From contig JALMLS010000370.1 in the NCBI GenBank assembly GCA_038496445.1, positions 1 to 64,000 on the forward strand: 64,000 nucleotides of DNA. The letters run 5' to 3'. The first letter of the stretch is position 1. Each line of letters starts with the position of its first letter. This document shows positions 1 through 10,698 of this stretch, piece by piece. The DNA is from Trichosphaerium sp. ATCC 40318. Taxonomy: Eukaryota > Discosea > Flabellinia > Trichosidae. A program made the position numbers and the translations under genes. Under the pieces are notes generated by a model. That model worked only from the letters and a program-made list of their open reading frames with translations. It was not told where the DNA came from and did no database searches.

Positions 1-1621
1 TTATTGGTAATCAACGAACTATCTCCATGTCAAAGAAAGAAGGCTCATTAGGCGGTTCAATATCAATTGTTTTGGGCTATTTAGCTTTTTCTAACGATGT
101 CCGCACCCAAGCAATTGTAGACATCGACTACAGAGATATTTCAGGTGATATAACACCATCGTTAGACTTTACAGAAAATGGAGCCGGTGCGTGGTTGCTC
201 TTAGCGAAAAACTAAAAAATTACAGATTGACGCAAGATTTTATTTTCGTGGTCACGTGATTTTTTTTCACAGTTTTTTTTTATTTTCAACACACGTGTTT
301 TGACTTGAACTTTAATTTTATTTATTTTTCCTTTATCTAGATTGTTTCTTGGTTGATGTTCTTGCTTCTGATCAACTACACACTATTTCATTTATTGCAG
401 ATACACCAGAAGGACCACAAACATCAGAATTCTCATTTAGTTTCGGAGTGGAACCACAGGAACAAGATTGTGCTTACCTTACGGAGGTAATTAGTGCTTC
501 TATTTTTGATTAGTGGCTTATCCAAAACGATGTTGTAGGTGATTTACAAGCGTATGATGAAGTGACTTCTTTACATTTTAGTGATGAAGCAGACAGCAAT
601 GGTGTAGATGCTCTTTATGGATTTTTCTGTGTTGCTCCTTCAGTCAGTTGTTGGCATGAAATTTCTCCAAACGGATCTGAACCTATACTTGCCGGTGCGT
701 GATAAGAATAAATAGGGATTGTATAGCACTTATAAAAGAGTTATAGGAGATACACTATCCGTGACTGTACACTGCGAGAACTTTGTTTCGCTTCCTCCAA
801 TGAACCAACCCCTAGACATCTCCGTTGAGTTTCCACCTGAAATTGGTACTATGGATCCTTCTACGTTCACGTGCTCCACGCCCGTAAGATTATAGTGCTA
901 CCATATACACTATTTAACGCAATTATTTGTAGGACGTACCTACAATCACAGCAACGCCACAACGGTTTCTCGTGTCGACAGACTTACTAGACAACACAAC
1001 AATAACTTGCTCTTTCGATATTGATCTCATTGCCGCAGGCACTGTTGAGGGGTTTGCCGCTCGAGTCCTTAACACAAGATCGGGTTCTGTATCATTCTCA
1101 AACACTGGAGGTAACAGGTAATGAATTATAACTCTTAAATTTGGAAAAAAAATTGACCAACTAATTAGAGCTGACTCAGTGGACTTCTGCACTTTGGGTA
1201 ACTTAACAAGTACCATTGTAGTACAACCTCCACCACCAACACCTCCAACAACTCAAGCTCCAACAGTACCAGCACCGCCGACAACACAAGCTCCAACTAC
1301 AACAGCTCCAACCACTGCGGCACCTACCACTGCAATGCCCACTGCTCCTCCTACCGAACCACCAACCACAACCCCACCAACTACAGAGGCGCCTGTAGTG
1401 CCTACTGCACCTGTTACGCCTACTACAAACCCGCCAACCACAGAACCACCTACTACCGAGGCTCCTACTGAACCTCCAACGACACAACCTCCACCAACAC
1501 TACCACCTACGACAAATCCTCCAACTACTCTTCCACCTACGACATTACCACCAACAACACTGTCGCCTACAACAAATCCTCCTACTACTCTCCCTCCTAC
1601 GACTTTGCCTCCTACGACGCT
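1..1621 (+). pseudogene. Broken copy of the mucin-like stalk protein gene (5' end outside window)
   Basis: This stretch matches 7912-9535 almost base for base, with the same exons and introns and an offset of about 7.9 kb. The reading frame begins inside the first exon because the window cuts it. Compared with the intact copy it has one base fewer in a CC run near position 449 (a frameshift in the exon that continues to about 487), a changed acceptor near 338 (ATCTAG instead of TTGTAG) and small indels in introns. The Thr/Pro-rich stalk is read until about 1621 and then breaks off into unrelated sequence, so the C-terminal Cys-rich module of the complete gene is missing. I infer a dead duplicate; a noisy or misjoined assembly would give the same picture. 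Confidence 0.8.
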
Positions 1622-1690
1622 GAGTAACCTATTGCCACCTACGACATTTGTTAGAAAAAAAAAATTAGAAAAAGCGTAACAACCGGTATG
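1618..1690 (-). repeat. Inverted fragment of the MT-A70 methyltransferase gene
   Basis: Read on the minus strand, this segment matches 6336-6406, which is the end of one methyltransferase intron (TTTCTAACAAATGTCATAG) and the start of the next exon, with a few mismatches and indels. It begins exactly where the mucin-like copy loses similarity, with a shared CGCT at the join, and ends just before the glutathione peroxidase fragment. It adds a short C-terminal tail to the stalk reading frame, ending at the stop near 1677. It looks like a filler piece captured during a rearrangement. Confidence 0.75.
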
Positions 1691-1753
1691 CTTAATTTAA
1701 CCAACTGTTAGCTGTTTTTACGGAGAAATTCGTTTAGCTAACTAAAACCATAG

Positions 1754-2242
1754 CAAACTACAAGGAGCTTGTAGTGTTGCGCGAAAAGTACCACAAAGAA
1801 GGATTTGAAGTGCTTGCATTCCCTTGCAATCAAGTAAGCCGCCATTTCTTCTTTTCTTGTCGAAAACGTCATTCTCATTAACACCTCTTTTTTTTTAATA
1901 GTTCGGTGGTCAAGAACCAGGCAGTAACGAGCAGATTAAAAAGTTTGTTGCAGGATTTGGTGTTAAATTCCCAATGTTTGATAAACTCGATGTCAAGGGT
2001 AAAAATCAAGATCCTTTGTTTGCATTCTTGTGCTCTAAACATGAAGGCGTGTCTGAGAGCACTATTGGTTGGAATTTCTCAAAGGCACGGACAGGGAAAA
2101 AGACGTAAACGTTTCCATTTTTGACTGACTTTGATTCTAGTTTGTTTGCAATAAGAATGGCGTACCTGTACAGTTCTATGATACACGCGTTAGTCCGAGC
2201 GAAATAGAGCCAAAGATTGTTGAGCTCTTAAAAGACAAATGA
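1754..2242 (+). pseudogene. Glutathione peroxidase lacking its catalytic first exon(s)
   Basis: Exons 1754-1833, 1902-2084 and 2141-2242 join into a typical thioredoxin-fold GPX body: [40 protein letters not shown], a FPMFDKLDVKG segment, W-N-F-S-K and a C-terminal NKNGVPVQFYDTRVSPSEIE stretch. The Gln of FPCNQ and the Trp of WNF, two members of the catalytic tetrad, are present. The N-terminal strand with the peroxidatic Cys/Sec (normally just before the first exon seen here) is absent: immediately upstream lies the rearranged junction. The last intron (2085-2140) must start with GC (GCACGG) to keep the family alignment in frame; GTACGG would be the usual donor here. Probably non-functional unless an alternative 5' exon exists. 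Confidence 0.8.
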
Positions 2243-2967
2243 AGCCAGAATGGCTCTAAATTGCTTAAAAGTCCTTATACCGCATGCTTATGAAACGATT
2301 TATGATATGCAATTGTTCAAACCCTAAACTAGTTGGGCACAATCGCATTGATAACCTTTTATCTGTTTTGTAATCATTCACCGGCTTGAAGGAAGCCATA
2401 AGCAAGTCATATTAAACGTGAAACTGCGTTAGTACTGCTACGTAGTTGTATAATAAACAATGCGCAGTATTTCACGTAAAAATTAAATTCTATGCCTATT
2501 TTACCCTTTGTAGCGCTAAGAGACTGCGAAAGCTATTTCCTGGTTGCAGTTTCGTATCAACATTTCGAAACGTCGTCTACTCACGTACTTTTATCACGTT
2601 TCTATGGCTTGATTAGGTTGTATGTGTATTTAAAGCGGTTTCTTGTTTCTCTAGAGGTGTTGTAGTTATTTTAAAAGAGTCCTCTGCCAAGTAGTTTGAC
2701 TTTTTTTTATTTTTCGAAGCCCAGATTTTATTTACGTCACGCAACTAACGATAGCTGCTACTACGAACATACGAAAAGCTCACATAGTCAAGAGGTATGG
2801 GACAGTTGAAGGTCAAAAGCCATTCAAACCTGTTTTGCATTTCTCCTCGTTCTACTCGAACGTGCTTATGGCGTCATACTTGAGTCATAGCTGTGCTTGA
2901 TGCAGCAGTGGTATTGGCTTGCGTTTTAATTTTAACCAAGATGTAGAAATTGTTCGAGAGTTGAAGT
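2243..2967. other. Intergenic region, no gene seen
   Basis: About 725 bases between the glutathione peroxidase fragment and the seven-transmembrane gene. Both strands are broken by stops and I see no exon-like reading frame, RNA gene or repeat. AT-rich runs around 2630 and 2700 may belong to the downstream promoter. Confidence 0.4.
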
Positions 2968-5699
2968 ATGATCAAGCTCCCTACGTTAATCTTCATATTA
3001 CACATCACAGTGCTCATCCCGGTTGCTATTGGATCGCTATCGTGGATTGAAAACGGGGCACCAGGTAATCCCTCTTTTTTTATGACATTTCCTATTCGTT
3101 TGTTATCAATAACCCCAAAGAACGCTTAAAATAATATAAGAACAGCATTTGAAATCTCGTGCTATGCAGTTTTAACGACTTTTCTCAGTTCATGCAAACG
3201 CTCCGTTTCTTGACTTTACAGGGGCGTCAGGTATACCAAATGGTACTTTAGAGGGTATTCTATGTAGCGCAAAACACGAGGTACGAAACAGTTTTAAATT
3301 TATTTTTAAATTTCGTCTGTACAGCGACTCTTTATGGTTAATCCTTTGGTAGCGTTATGTATGTGCTAACGTGACGACAAAGATACTATTTGTTGAGTTT
3401 GAACAGGGAACAGTTGATAGAGTGCTTCTTCCTATAGTTGACGAGCACGACAACTATGTAGCGATCATTTTAGGTTCAACCGACAGTACGCTTTTTTAGC
3501 TAAAATAATTTTTTTTGTTTTTTATATTTTTCGCTGTTTTTGCGACGTTTCGGGTCGTTGAACTGTTTGTTCGACTTTTTTGTGCACACAATTGTGCTTT
3601 CGTTTTATTTACACTACTCCGCGGAGCAACACGTATTAGCACGTGATCAAAAAATAAGTGGAACGAACTTTTTCTCTTTTTTTTTTTGTTCTATTTTGTG
3701 GTTTTGCTTTACTGTTTTTAGCGAGTGTCGAAGTGATAATTTATTTTTTTAAATATTTTTATATAGTTGTAGAAGGTCGTGGGAGGTATCTATACGATAC
3801 AGAACCAAGCAAGTTCACACCAGCGCCAATTTATGAAATAAATCTTAAAGCGACAAATCAGTTGAAATCTCTCTTGGGTTCAGATTCTACGGTCAATATA
3901 ACACTTACTACTGGAGGTAAACTACCACGCTTTTCCCTCTTTAAATAATGGGTTAATTCACACAATAAAAAACTGTTTAGATATCAACCAATGGAGCCAA
4001 TTGGAAAGATCACCTTGGAGCTATTTACTTCAGATAGTTGCTATAATGCTACCTTCTCTTATCACATTATTGTTTGTATGCTTGGTTGCGTATTATCATT
4101 ATTACTACCACGAGAACCATGTAATACTACCAAGAGTAGTCATGGGACTACATATCTTCGCACTTTTATGCACGTGATTTTTTTTTAACTTGTTTCAAAA
4201 AAAGGTCACAAAAAAAAAACTAGTTTGAATTGGCTACTATTTTGTTGTTTCACAAAACGTTCCACTAACATTTTTCTCCGTTTTAGCTATTGTCATAATG
4301 TCGTCGGACTATTTATTTAGAAATTTCCTACCTGCTACTATGGTTGTAGCGATGTTTGACATGTGTGTAGCACCAACAATAATAGGTAAAAACCGACTTT
4401 TTTTTTTCGTTCGAAAAGAATTGTATTTACGAGATTAATCTTATTTTATTCTTCTAGCTACTCTTCTAGTAACACTTGCATGGCAAGACGCATTAACTGA
4501 TAGAGAATTAACAGTTAAAGCTTTTCTTTCAAGCAAGATGCGTATCGCTTTTTATTGCTTAGTGGCTTTCATGGCTACTGTTGCTGTAATGAGTGTTATG
4601 GCTAGGATATTCGTACAAGAGGTTATTATTGATTATGCTTATGGCATGATATCAATACTTGTAGTCATAAGTACGCCTCTCTTTGATCTTTTTTTGGGTG
4701 CCGGTTTTTTTGTGTTCATTGTGTTCCACTTTTTTTTTTCACTTTTTCCGGAAAATCATTTTTTGGCTTCATAGTTTTGACAAGTTGTATTTATTTTGTT
4801 TTCATCGTAGTGATGCTTGTTTTTAAATTCAAAACTGCGTATGGTATTGGAAGTCAACTTGGAGGGTTTGATAAAACAAAAAATAGGAGTTCAAGAGAGT
4901 ATATGCGTCGTGTACGTATTTCTTTTTAAGAATTTTAAATTTCTTTTTTTTGTTTTACTTATTTAATTAATTACTAGCTCATGTGGCGTATGATACTGGT
5001 TGGTACTGCATACTTTCTTTACATCATTGGTATGATTGTAATAATTTCCGGAGGAGTCTCAACACCTGCAGGTACGCCTTTTCGAACAAGGGCAACTGCG
5101 TTGCAATGGCAAAAAAAAAGTATTTACTTACATATCTTTTTTCAGGGTTCTTTGCTACGGGCACTTTGATGTACACCTCTGCGTCTCTTGTTGCTGTTGC
5201 ACAGGTTCATACATTCTTCGTTAAGAGTAGAGAAATCAAGAGCTCAGCAAGCAGCTCAGGATCAAAGAAAACATCTTCTTTTTCGAAAAGAACAACAAGT
5301 GAGATAAGAAATGTAACAACAAGACATACTATCAAAGATCGTGTTATTACAATGACAGAGGCACTTCCAGCTCCTGATCAGGGAGAAGTAATAACAAAGA
5401 GGAGTATCGCATTAAAAGCAGAACCAGAACATCACGGAGACCATGAGGAGCTATCTACGTCTTCAGGTCGCACGGAAGGTAGTATAAGTTCAGCGAAAGT
5501 ATCAAATGCTGGAAACGGAAGTGGTGTCGTTTCGGATTCCTCTAGCCCTCCAGCACGTGCTTCTTTACACACATCAAGATCTAGTAGTAGAAAATCAAAT
5601 AAGAAAAACGTAGAGTATGAGCTTAGTAGCCAGAACAGTGAAATTGATGATGATGGAGATAATGACGACTCTGAGCATCTAGACGAGCATATCTTGTAA
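2968..5699 (+). CDS. Seven-transmembrane receptor-like protein with secreted N-terminal domain
   Basis: The ATG at 2968 opens a signal peptide (MIKLPTLIFILHITVLIPVA). About nine exons follow. The extracellular part contains a VDRVLLPIVDEHDNYVAIIL stretch, reminiscent of a PA-type fold, and several N-x-T/S sites. Seven hydrophobic segments then follow in separate exons, among them one starting VAIMLPSLITLLFVCLVAYY, one with FLPATMVVAMFDMCVAPTII, one with AFYCLVAFMATVAVMSVMAR and a last one around GTLMYTSASLVAVAQVHTFF. The cytoplasmic tail, about 150 residues in one exon (5146-5699), is rich in Ser, Thr, Lys and acidic residues and ends in a D/E-rich stretch. I do not recognise the subfamily. 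A G-protein-coupled or GOST/PA-type receptor is an inference from topology; some exon edges are approximate. Confidence 0.75.
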
Positions 5700-5867
5700 A
5701 TTTTTTTGTAGTTATAAATAAAATAAGAAAGTAATTTAAACTTGTTATGGAACTGTCACATAACCCGGAGAAATAGGATGCCACCTTTGCCGAAGACAAG
5801 GAAGATTTTTTTTGGTGGTTAAGTTATTGTTGTTTGTTCTTAAGTCAGTTGTTTGGCGGTTTGACAC

Positions 5868-7454
5868 ATGGCAGAGTCAGAGTTAAAACTGTACCTACAC
5901 GATGATGAGTACCAGGTTAGAGCATTTGAGCGTTCCAAACATAATTCTTGCATAGTTGCCAACGAATATAACACCTGAGGAGCTGACTCCTATAATTAAC
6001 GATATACGAAAGGAAATAAAGACTCTAGAACGAGAATTAGGAAAAACTGCTCAATTAGAAGAAGGTGCGTTATAAACGCTCCCATTACACTCAAAAATGC
6101 GAAGATTACGAAGTTGAGACGTTTACAATCCCGCCACATTCCATACCGATCAGATGTGATGTCAGACGATTTGACTGGGCTGTACGATAATGCGCTGTGC
6201 GAGGTTTTACTAATGTTTACGCAAGGCTCTGGCCGCAGAAGTACAATTTGATGTAATAACTATGGATCCACCTTGGCAACTCGCAGGAAGCACACCCACG
6301 CGTGGAGTACGTATAAACGCTAAAGCTTTGAAAGATAACGGTTTTTTACGCATTTTTCTAATTTTTTTTCTAACAAATGTCATAGGTGGCAATCGGTTAC
6401 TCAGCGCTTCCCAACCATGATATTGAGAATATTCCCATTCCAAAGCTACAGAAGAATGGATTTTTATTTATATGGGTTATCAATGCACGTTACACGTTTG
6501 CTACGAACCTAATGAAGAATTGGGGATACGAGTAAGAACCAAAGTTACAGTTTCAAGTGTTTGTTTTCGGATTTTTAAAACACTTTTTGATAGTACGCTG
6601 ATTAATGTTGTAGGATAGTAGATGACATTACTTGGGTAAAATCTACAGTAAATAGACGTATGGCGAAAGGTCACGGATTTTATTTGCAGCATGCAAAAGA
6701 AACTTGTCTCGTTGGTAAAAAGGTATGTAATCTCTACAATTCCCTTGCTTTTATGAGATTCTCTGGTTGATCAGTTTTCGTCTACTTGAATTTTTTCTTC
6801 AATGTATTTGTAGTGTTTTTCGTAGTAGTTGTGTATGAGGGCATTCATGTTCTGTTTCCACTCTGTTTTCTAAATCAATTTTGTGAGATTTTTGAAGTCT
6901 ACAAAACCCTTAGCTCACAAGTGCTTCAGCGTCTCTTATGGCGTTTAAGGCAATGACCGACTCTGGTTCGGTTTCACTCAATGCTTGCAGCGCGTAGTGC
7001 AACTTGATAACTTGATGTAAATGCTCAACAAAACATTATCATTCAGTTACACGCACGTATTTGCTTGTTTTTCTCTCCTAGAGCTATTATACTCGCTTGA
7101 CTACGCGTTGCATTCATCTCTTTCTGCGTATAAAATTCGCTAAATTTTAAGCCGAATTTCGTAGTGAAAAGCAAAGCCAGTTGCCACCCAAAACCAGAGC
7201 AAATATTTTCCTTAATGGTATCATCGTTTTTCTTATTTTTAACGCACAAATTATTACAGGGAAATGATCCACCTAACACACGACGTGGTGTTATGTCAGA
7301 TGTAATATTTAGCGAAAGAAGAGGCCAAAGTCAGAAACCAGAAGAAATTTATGAGATGATCGAAAATCTCGTTCCTAACGGGAAGTACTTGGAGATATTT
7401 TCCAGAAGAAATAACTTAAGAAACTACTGGTTTTCAATCGGGTTAGAACTGTAA
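5868..7454 (+). CDS. MT-A70 family adenine methyltransferase (METTL3/MTA1-like)
   Basis: The ATG at 5868 starts a short, helical N-terminus (KEIKTLERELGKTAQLEE). The Rossmann methyltransferase follows in about six exons: FDVITMDPPWQLAG carries the catalytic DPPW, then a FLFIWVINARY strand, YEIVDDITWVKS, an RRMAKGHGFYLQHAKETCLV segment, KGNDPP, a VMSDVIFSERRGQSQKPEEI segment and a C-terminal YLEIFSRRNNLRNYW. These are the conserved blocks of METTL3/IME4 proteins that transfer methyl from S-adenosylmethionine to adenine N6. There is no CCCH zinc finger and the protein is much shorter than METTL3, so it could belong to the MTA1/AMT1 branch implicated in DNA 6mA rather than mRNA m6A. A 540-base intron (6723-7260) is unusually long for this window and hosts an antisense reading frame. 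A piece of the 6302-6387 intron and next exon recurs inverted at 1618-1690. Confidence 0.88.
6771..7117 (-). CDS. Small antisense gene nested in the methyltransferase intron (unknown)
   Basis: On the minus strand, ATG at 7117 begins MNATRSQASIIALGEKNKQI. Joined through two short introns (about 46 and 49 bases, the first GTGCGT...CAAG, the second GTGAGC...TTTAG), the frame continues through KLHYALQALSETEPESVIAL, then NAIRDAEAL, then KTEWKQNMNALIHNYYEKHY and KYIEEKIQVDEN before a stop at 6771-6773. The product would be about 85 residues, charged and helical, with no signal peptide. I do not recognise a family. It lies almost wholly inside the 540-base intron of the MT-A70 gene on the opposite strand. 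The residue composition and phase agreement of three exons support it; the first intron boundary is the weakest point. Confidence 0.45.
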
Positions 7455-7555
7455 TAATGTAAAATAATAAAAATAAAAACAAAAACAAAAACAAGGAAAA
7501 CGAGTAGCGCGAAAGTATGATCTATCTACGCGTGACTTATATGCCCTTGAAAGTA

Positions 7556-7597
7556 AGATTGTTTACGCCTTTAATAGCTATCAAAGGTAAACAATCT
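7556..7597. repeat. Hairpin-forming inverted repeat
   Basis: AGATTGTTTAC at 7556-7566 is a perfect reverse complement of GTAAACAATCT at 7587-7597, and CTTT/AAAG inside adds four more pairs, leaving a loop of about ten bases. It lies between the methyltransferase stop and the mucin-like gene, about 155 bases upstream of the latter's ATG. It may act in the promoter or in the 3' end of the upstream transcript; no function can be read from it. Confidence 0.5.
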
Positions 7598-7750
7598 CAA
7601 TGCTTGGCGTGTGTGCACTGATTTGCAGTAAGAATCAGTTATCGTTGGAAGTAAAGCATAAGCGATTGTAGTGATGCTCATAAAACAATCACATCTTGCT
7701 GTTTAAGTTGTTAACTTCCCGCTTGAGATTTTTTGATTCAGATTGGCCTC

Positions 7751-10267
7751 ATGGCAACGTATCACGTAGTTCTGTTTGTATTAGTCATACTACACTCCTA
7801 CGTACAAGCTGGGGTGCTAATCGACGACTTTAGTCTCAATAGAGATGTCTCAATTAGCCGTCTATTAAACTTCTCGCAAGTTGTCGATACGCCATCGGAC
7901 CACTCGTCTTTTATTGGTAATCAACGAACTATCTCCATGTCAAAGAAAGAAGGCTCATTAGGCGGTTCAATATCAATTGTTTTGGGCTATTTAGCTTTTT
8001 CTAACGATGTCCGCACCCAAGCAATTGTAGACATCGACTACAGAGATATTTCAGGTGATATAACACCATCGTTAGACTTTACAGAAAATGGAGCCGGTGC
8101 GTGGTTGCTCTTAGCGAAAAACTAAAAAATTACAGATTGACGCAAGATTTTATTTTCGTGGTCACGTGATTTTTTTTTTCACAGTTTTTTTTTATTTTCA
8201 ACACACGTGTTTTGACTTGAACTTTAATTTTATTTATTTTTCCTTTTGTAGATTGTTTCTTGGTTGATGTTCTTGCTTCTGATCAACTACACACTATTTC
8301 ATTTATTGCAGATACACCAGAAGGACCACAAACATCAGAATTCTCATTTAGTTTCGGAGTGGAACCACCAGGAACAAGATTGTGCTTACCTTACGGAGGT
8401 AATTAGTGCCTTCTATTTTTGATTAGTGGCTTATCCAAAACGATGTTGTAGGTGATTTACAAGCGTATGATGAAGTGACTTCTTTACATTTTAGTGATGA
8501 AGCAGACAGCAATGGTGTAGATGCTCTTTATGGATTTTTCTGTGTTGCTCCTTCAGTCAGTTGTTGGCATGAAATTTCTCCAAACGGATCTGAACCTATA
8601 CTTGCCGGTGCGTGATAAGAACAAATAAGGATTGTACAGCACTTATAAAAGAGTTATAGGAGATACACTATCCGTGACTGTACACTGCGAGAACTTTGTT
8701 TCGCTTCCTCCAATGAACCAACCCCTAGACATCTCCGTTGAGTTTCCACCTGAAATTGGTACTATGGATCCTTCTACGTTCACGTGCTCCACGCCCGTAA
8801 GATTATAGTGCTACCATATACACTATTTAACGCAATTATTTGTAGGACGTACCTACAATCACAGCAACGCCACAACGGTTTCTCGTGTCGACAGACTTAC
8901 TAGACAACACAACAATAACTTGCTCTTTCGATATTGATCTCATTGCCGCAGGCACTGTTGAGGGGTTTGCCGCTCGAGTCCTTAACACAAGATCGGGTTC
9001 TGTATCATTCTCAAACACTGGAGGTAACAGGTAATGAATTATAACTCTTAAATTTGGAAAAAAAATTGACCAACTAATTAGAGCTGACTCAGTGGCCTTC
9101 TGCACTTTGGGTAACTTAACAAGTACCATTGTAGTACAACCTCCTCCACCAACACCTCCAACAACTCAAGCTCCAACAGTACCAGCACCACCGACAACAC
9201 AAGCTCCAACTACAACAGCTCCAACCACTGCGGCACCTACCACTGCAATGCCCACTGCTCCTCCTACCGAACCACCAACCACAACCCCACCAACTACAGA
9301 GGCGCCTGTAGTGCCTACTGCACCTGTTACGCCTACTACAAACCCGCCAACCACAGAACCACCTACTACCGAGCCTCCTACTGAACCTCCAACGACACAA
9401 CCTCCAACTACACTACCACCTACGACAAATCCTCCAACTACTCTTCCACCTACGACATTACCACCAACAACACTGTCGCCTACAACAAATCCTCCTACTA
9501 CTCTCCCTCCTACGACTTTGCCTCCTACGACGCTTCCACCAACAACACTATCACCTACAACTCTACCTCCGACAACTCAAATACCAACAACCTTACCACC
9601 AACTACAAGTCCACCAACAACTGAACCTCCAACGACTCAACCTCCAACGACAATGGCACCTACAGTGCCAGTCCCACCTACGCTTCCTCCACCAGATGAA
9701 TGCGTTGGACCTCTTGTCCACGGTAAGAGCAGTGGGTTTGGCGTATTGAGCGAAATCTACCAAAATCTTCAAGATCAGGCTGAGGATGATTGTGCAAGGT
9801 ACTCTCTTTTTCAAAACTTCTAGTTTTGTTAATTGTTGTTCAGGTGTTGCGATGCTATTCAATTTACTGGAGATCCTTTCGTACTTGATTGCACATTTGA
9901 GAACCGCGGTACAGCATACACGAGGAAAGATTTTTGGAGCAAACAAAGAAAAGATGTTACAGCAATGTGCGTTTGTTGTTGTACATAAAAACTTTATAAA
10001 TGTCGCAATACACTTCACCAGTAGCGCAAAATATGTAATTAGATAAAATTATTCTTTTCTTCGACGCGACACAGGGTTGATTCCAGTTACCGCAAGCATT
10101 CAAGCTGTATCTGTGAGTTTGCAGCGGAGCAGGGTGCCCACACTGACCAATGGCCATGTACACATGCCATTTCTTACTACCCTGTGATAGCAATATTGGT
10201 AAAATACATAAACTCACAGTATATGATCCACGTGTTATGTCTCTTCTATTGCACTCTGTCTTTGTGA
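7751..10267 (+). CDS. Secreted mucin-like Thr/Pro-rich stalk protein
   Basis: The ATG at 7751 starts a signal peptide (MATYHVVLFVLVILHSYVQA). A first extracellular domain of about 300 residues is built from exons at 7751-8095, 8252-8399, 8452-8607, 8659-8800, 8847-9030 and 9083 onward; it contains DYRDISGDITPSLDF, SFSFGVEPPGTRLCLPYG and several Cys residues. Then comes a stalk of about 190 residues of PPTT, LPPTT and APTT repeats (roughly 9140-9690), a likely O-glycosylated mucin segment. A Cys-rich C-terminal module follows (DECVGPLVHGKSSGFG, a D-D-C-A-R/C-C-D-A join, FVLDCTFENRG, CICEFAAEQG) and a hydrophobic end (YYPVIAILV, HVLCLFYCTLSL) that may anchor it. A cell-surface or extracellular matrix role is inferred from layout only. 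The 5' two thirds are duplicated at 1-1621. Confidence 0.8.
7912..9535 (+). repeat. Segment duplicated at 1-1621
   Basis: This part of the mucin-like gene is nearly identical, introns included, to the window start. Similarity ends inside the Thr/Pro repeat at GACGCT. To the left the window edge hides how far the duplication goes. Differences are single-base changes and indels, which indicates either a recent duplication or two versions of one locus. Confidence 0.9.
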
Positions 10268-10698
10268 TTTTTTAACCGACCCCACTAGGGAAGTCAATGA
10301 AATTGTTCTGCTTTGGCAAACACCAAGTATCGGCTTGGCCTCTGTACATGTAATTGTATTTGGGAGAGGACAAAGGCTATCAATGCCTTGACTTTCAAAG
10401 GCCCTACTTACGTAAGTAGCCATAATACGCATGTACAATGTTTTTATTATGTCAAGAAGTAAGTGTTTTGTAACGAGAGCCAAAAAGTTACTTTTCTTTA
10501 AATGCAATTGTGGCTGGAATACGTTAATCTTGTCTGTACAAATCAATCATGTTTAATTAGCGCTCTGCCTCTTGTTCAACAAGAAGTATAAATCGATCGT
10601 GTTGCTGACAGGTCACGTGCCAAGCTTGTTAACAGACTCAAGGACAGACTTCTAATTTAGTAAGTCAGCTGCAAAACAACCTTCCTCTTAAAGTCAGA
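10268..10698. other. Intergenic region
   Basis: Gap between the mucin-like gene and the F-box/NHL-like gene. No exon-like frame could be supported on either strand. A CACGTG palindrome lies at about 10615, some 80 bases upstream of the next ATG. Confidence 0.4.

Noticed and set aside
923-1216. Minus-strand 97-codon frame (also 8836-9129)
   Set aside because: Lies opposite well-supported exons of the mucin-like gene and spans their introns.
1203-1487. Minus-strand Trp/Cys/Arg-rich frames opposite the Thr/Pro stalk (also 9116-9400)
   Set aside because: These are mirror images of the low-complexity stalk on the other strand; composition is dictated by the ACC/CCA codons and there is no start or splice context.
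7201-7260. Extension of the nested antisense gene to 7279
   Set aside because: The upstream part overlaps a methyltransferase exon and is rich in odd residues; the ATG at 7117 is the better start.
7733-7750. Upstream extension of the mucin-like protein by six residues
   Set aside because: It would start on TTG; the ATG at 7751 gives a proper signal peptide.
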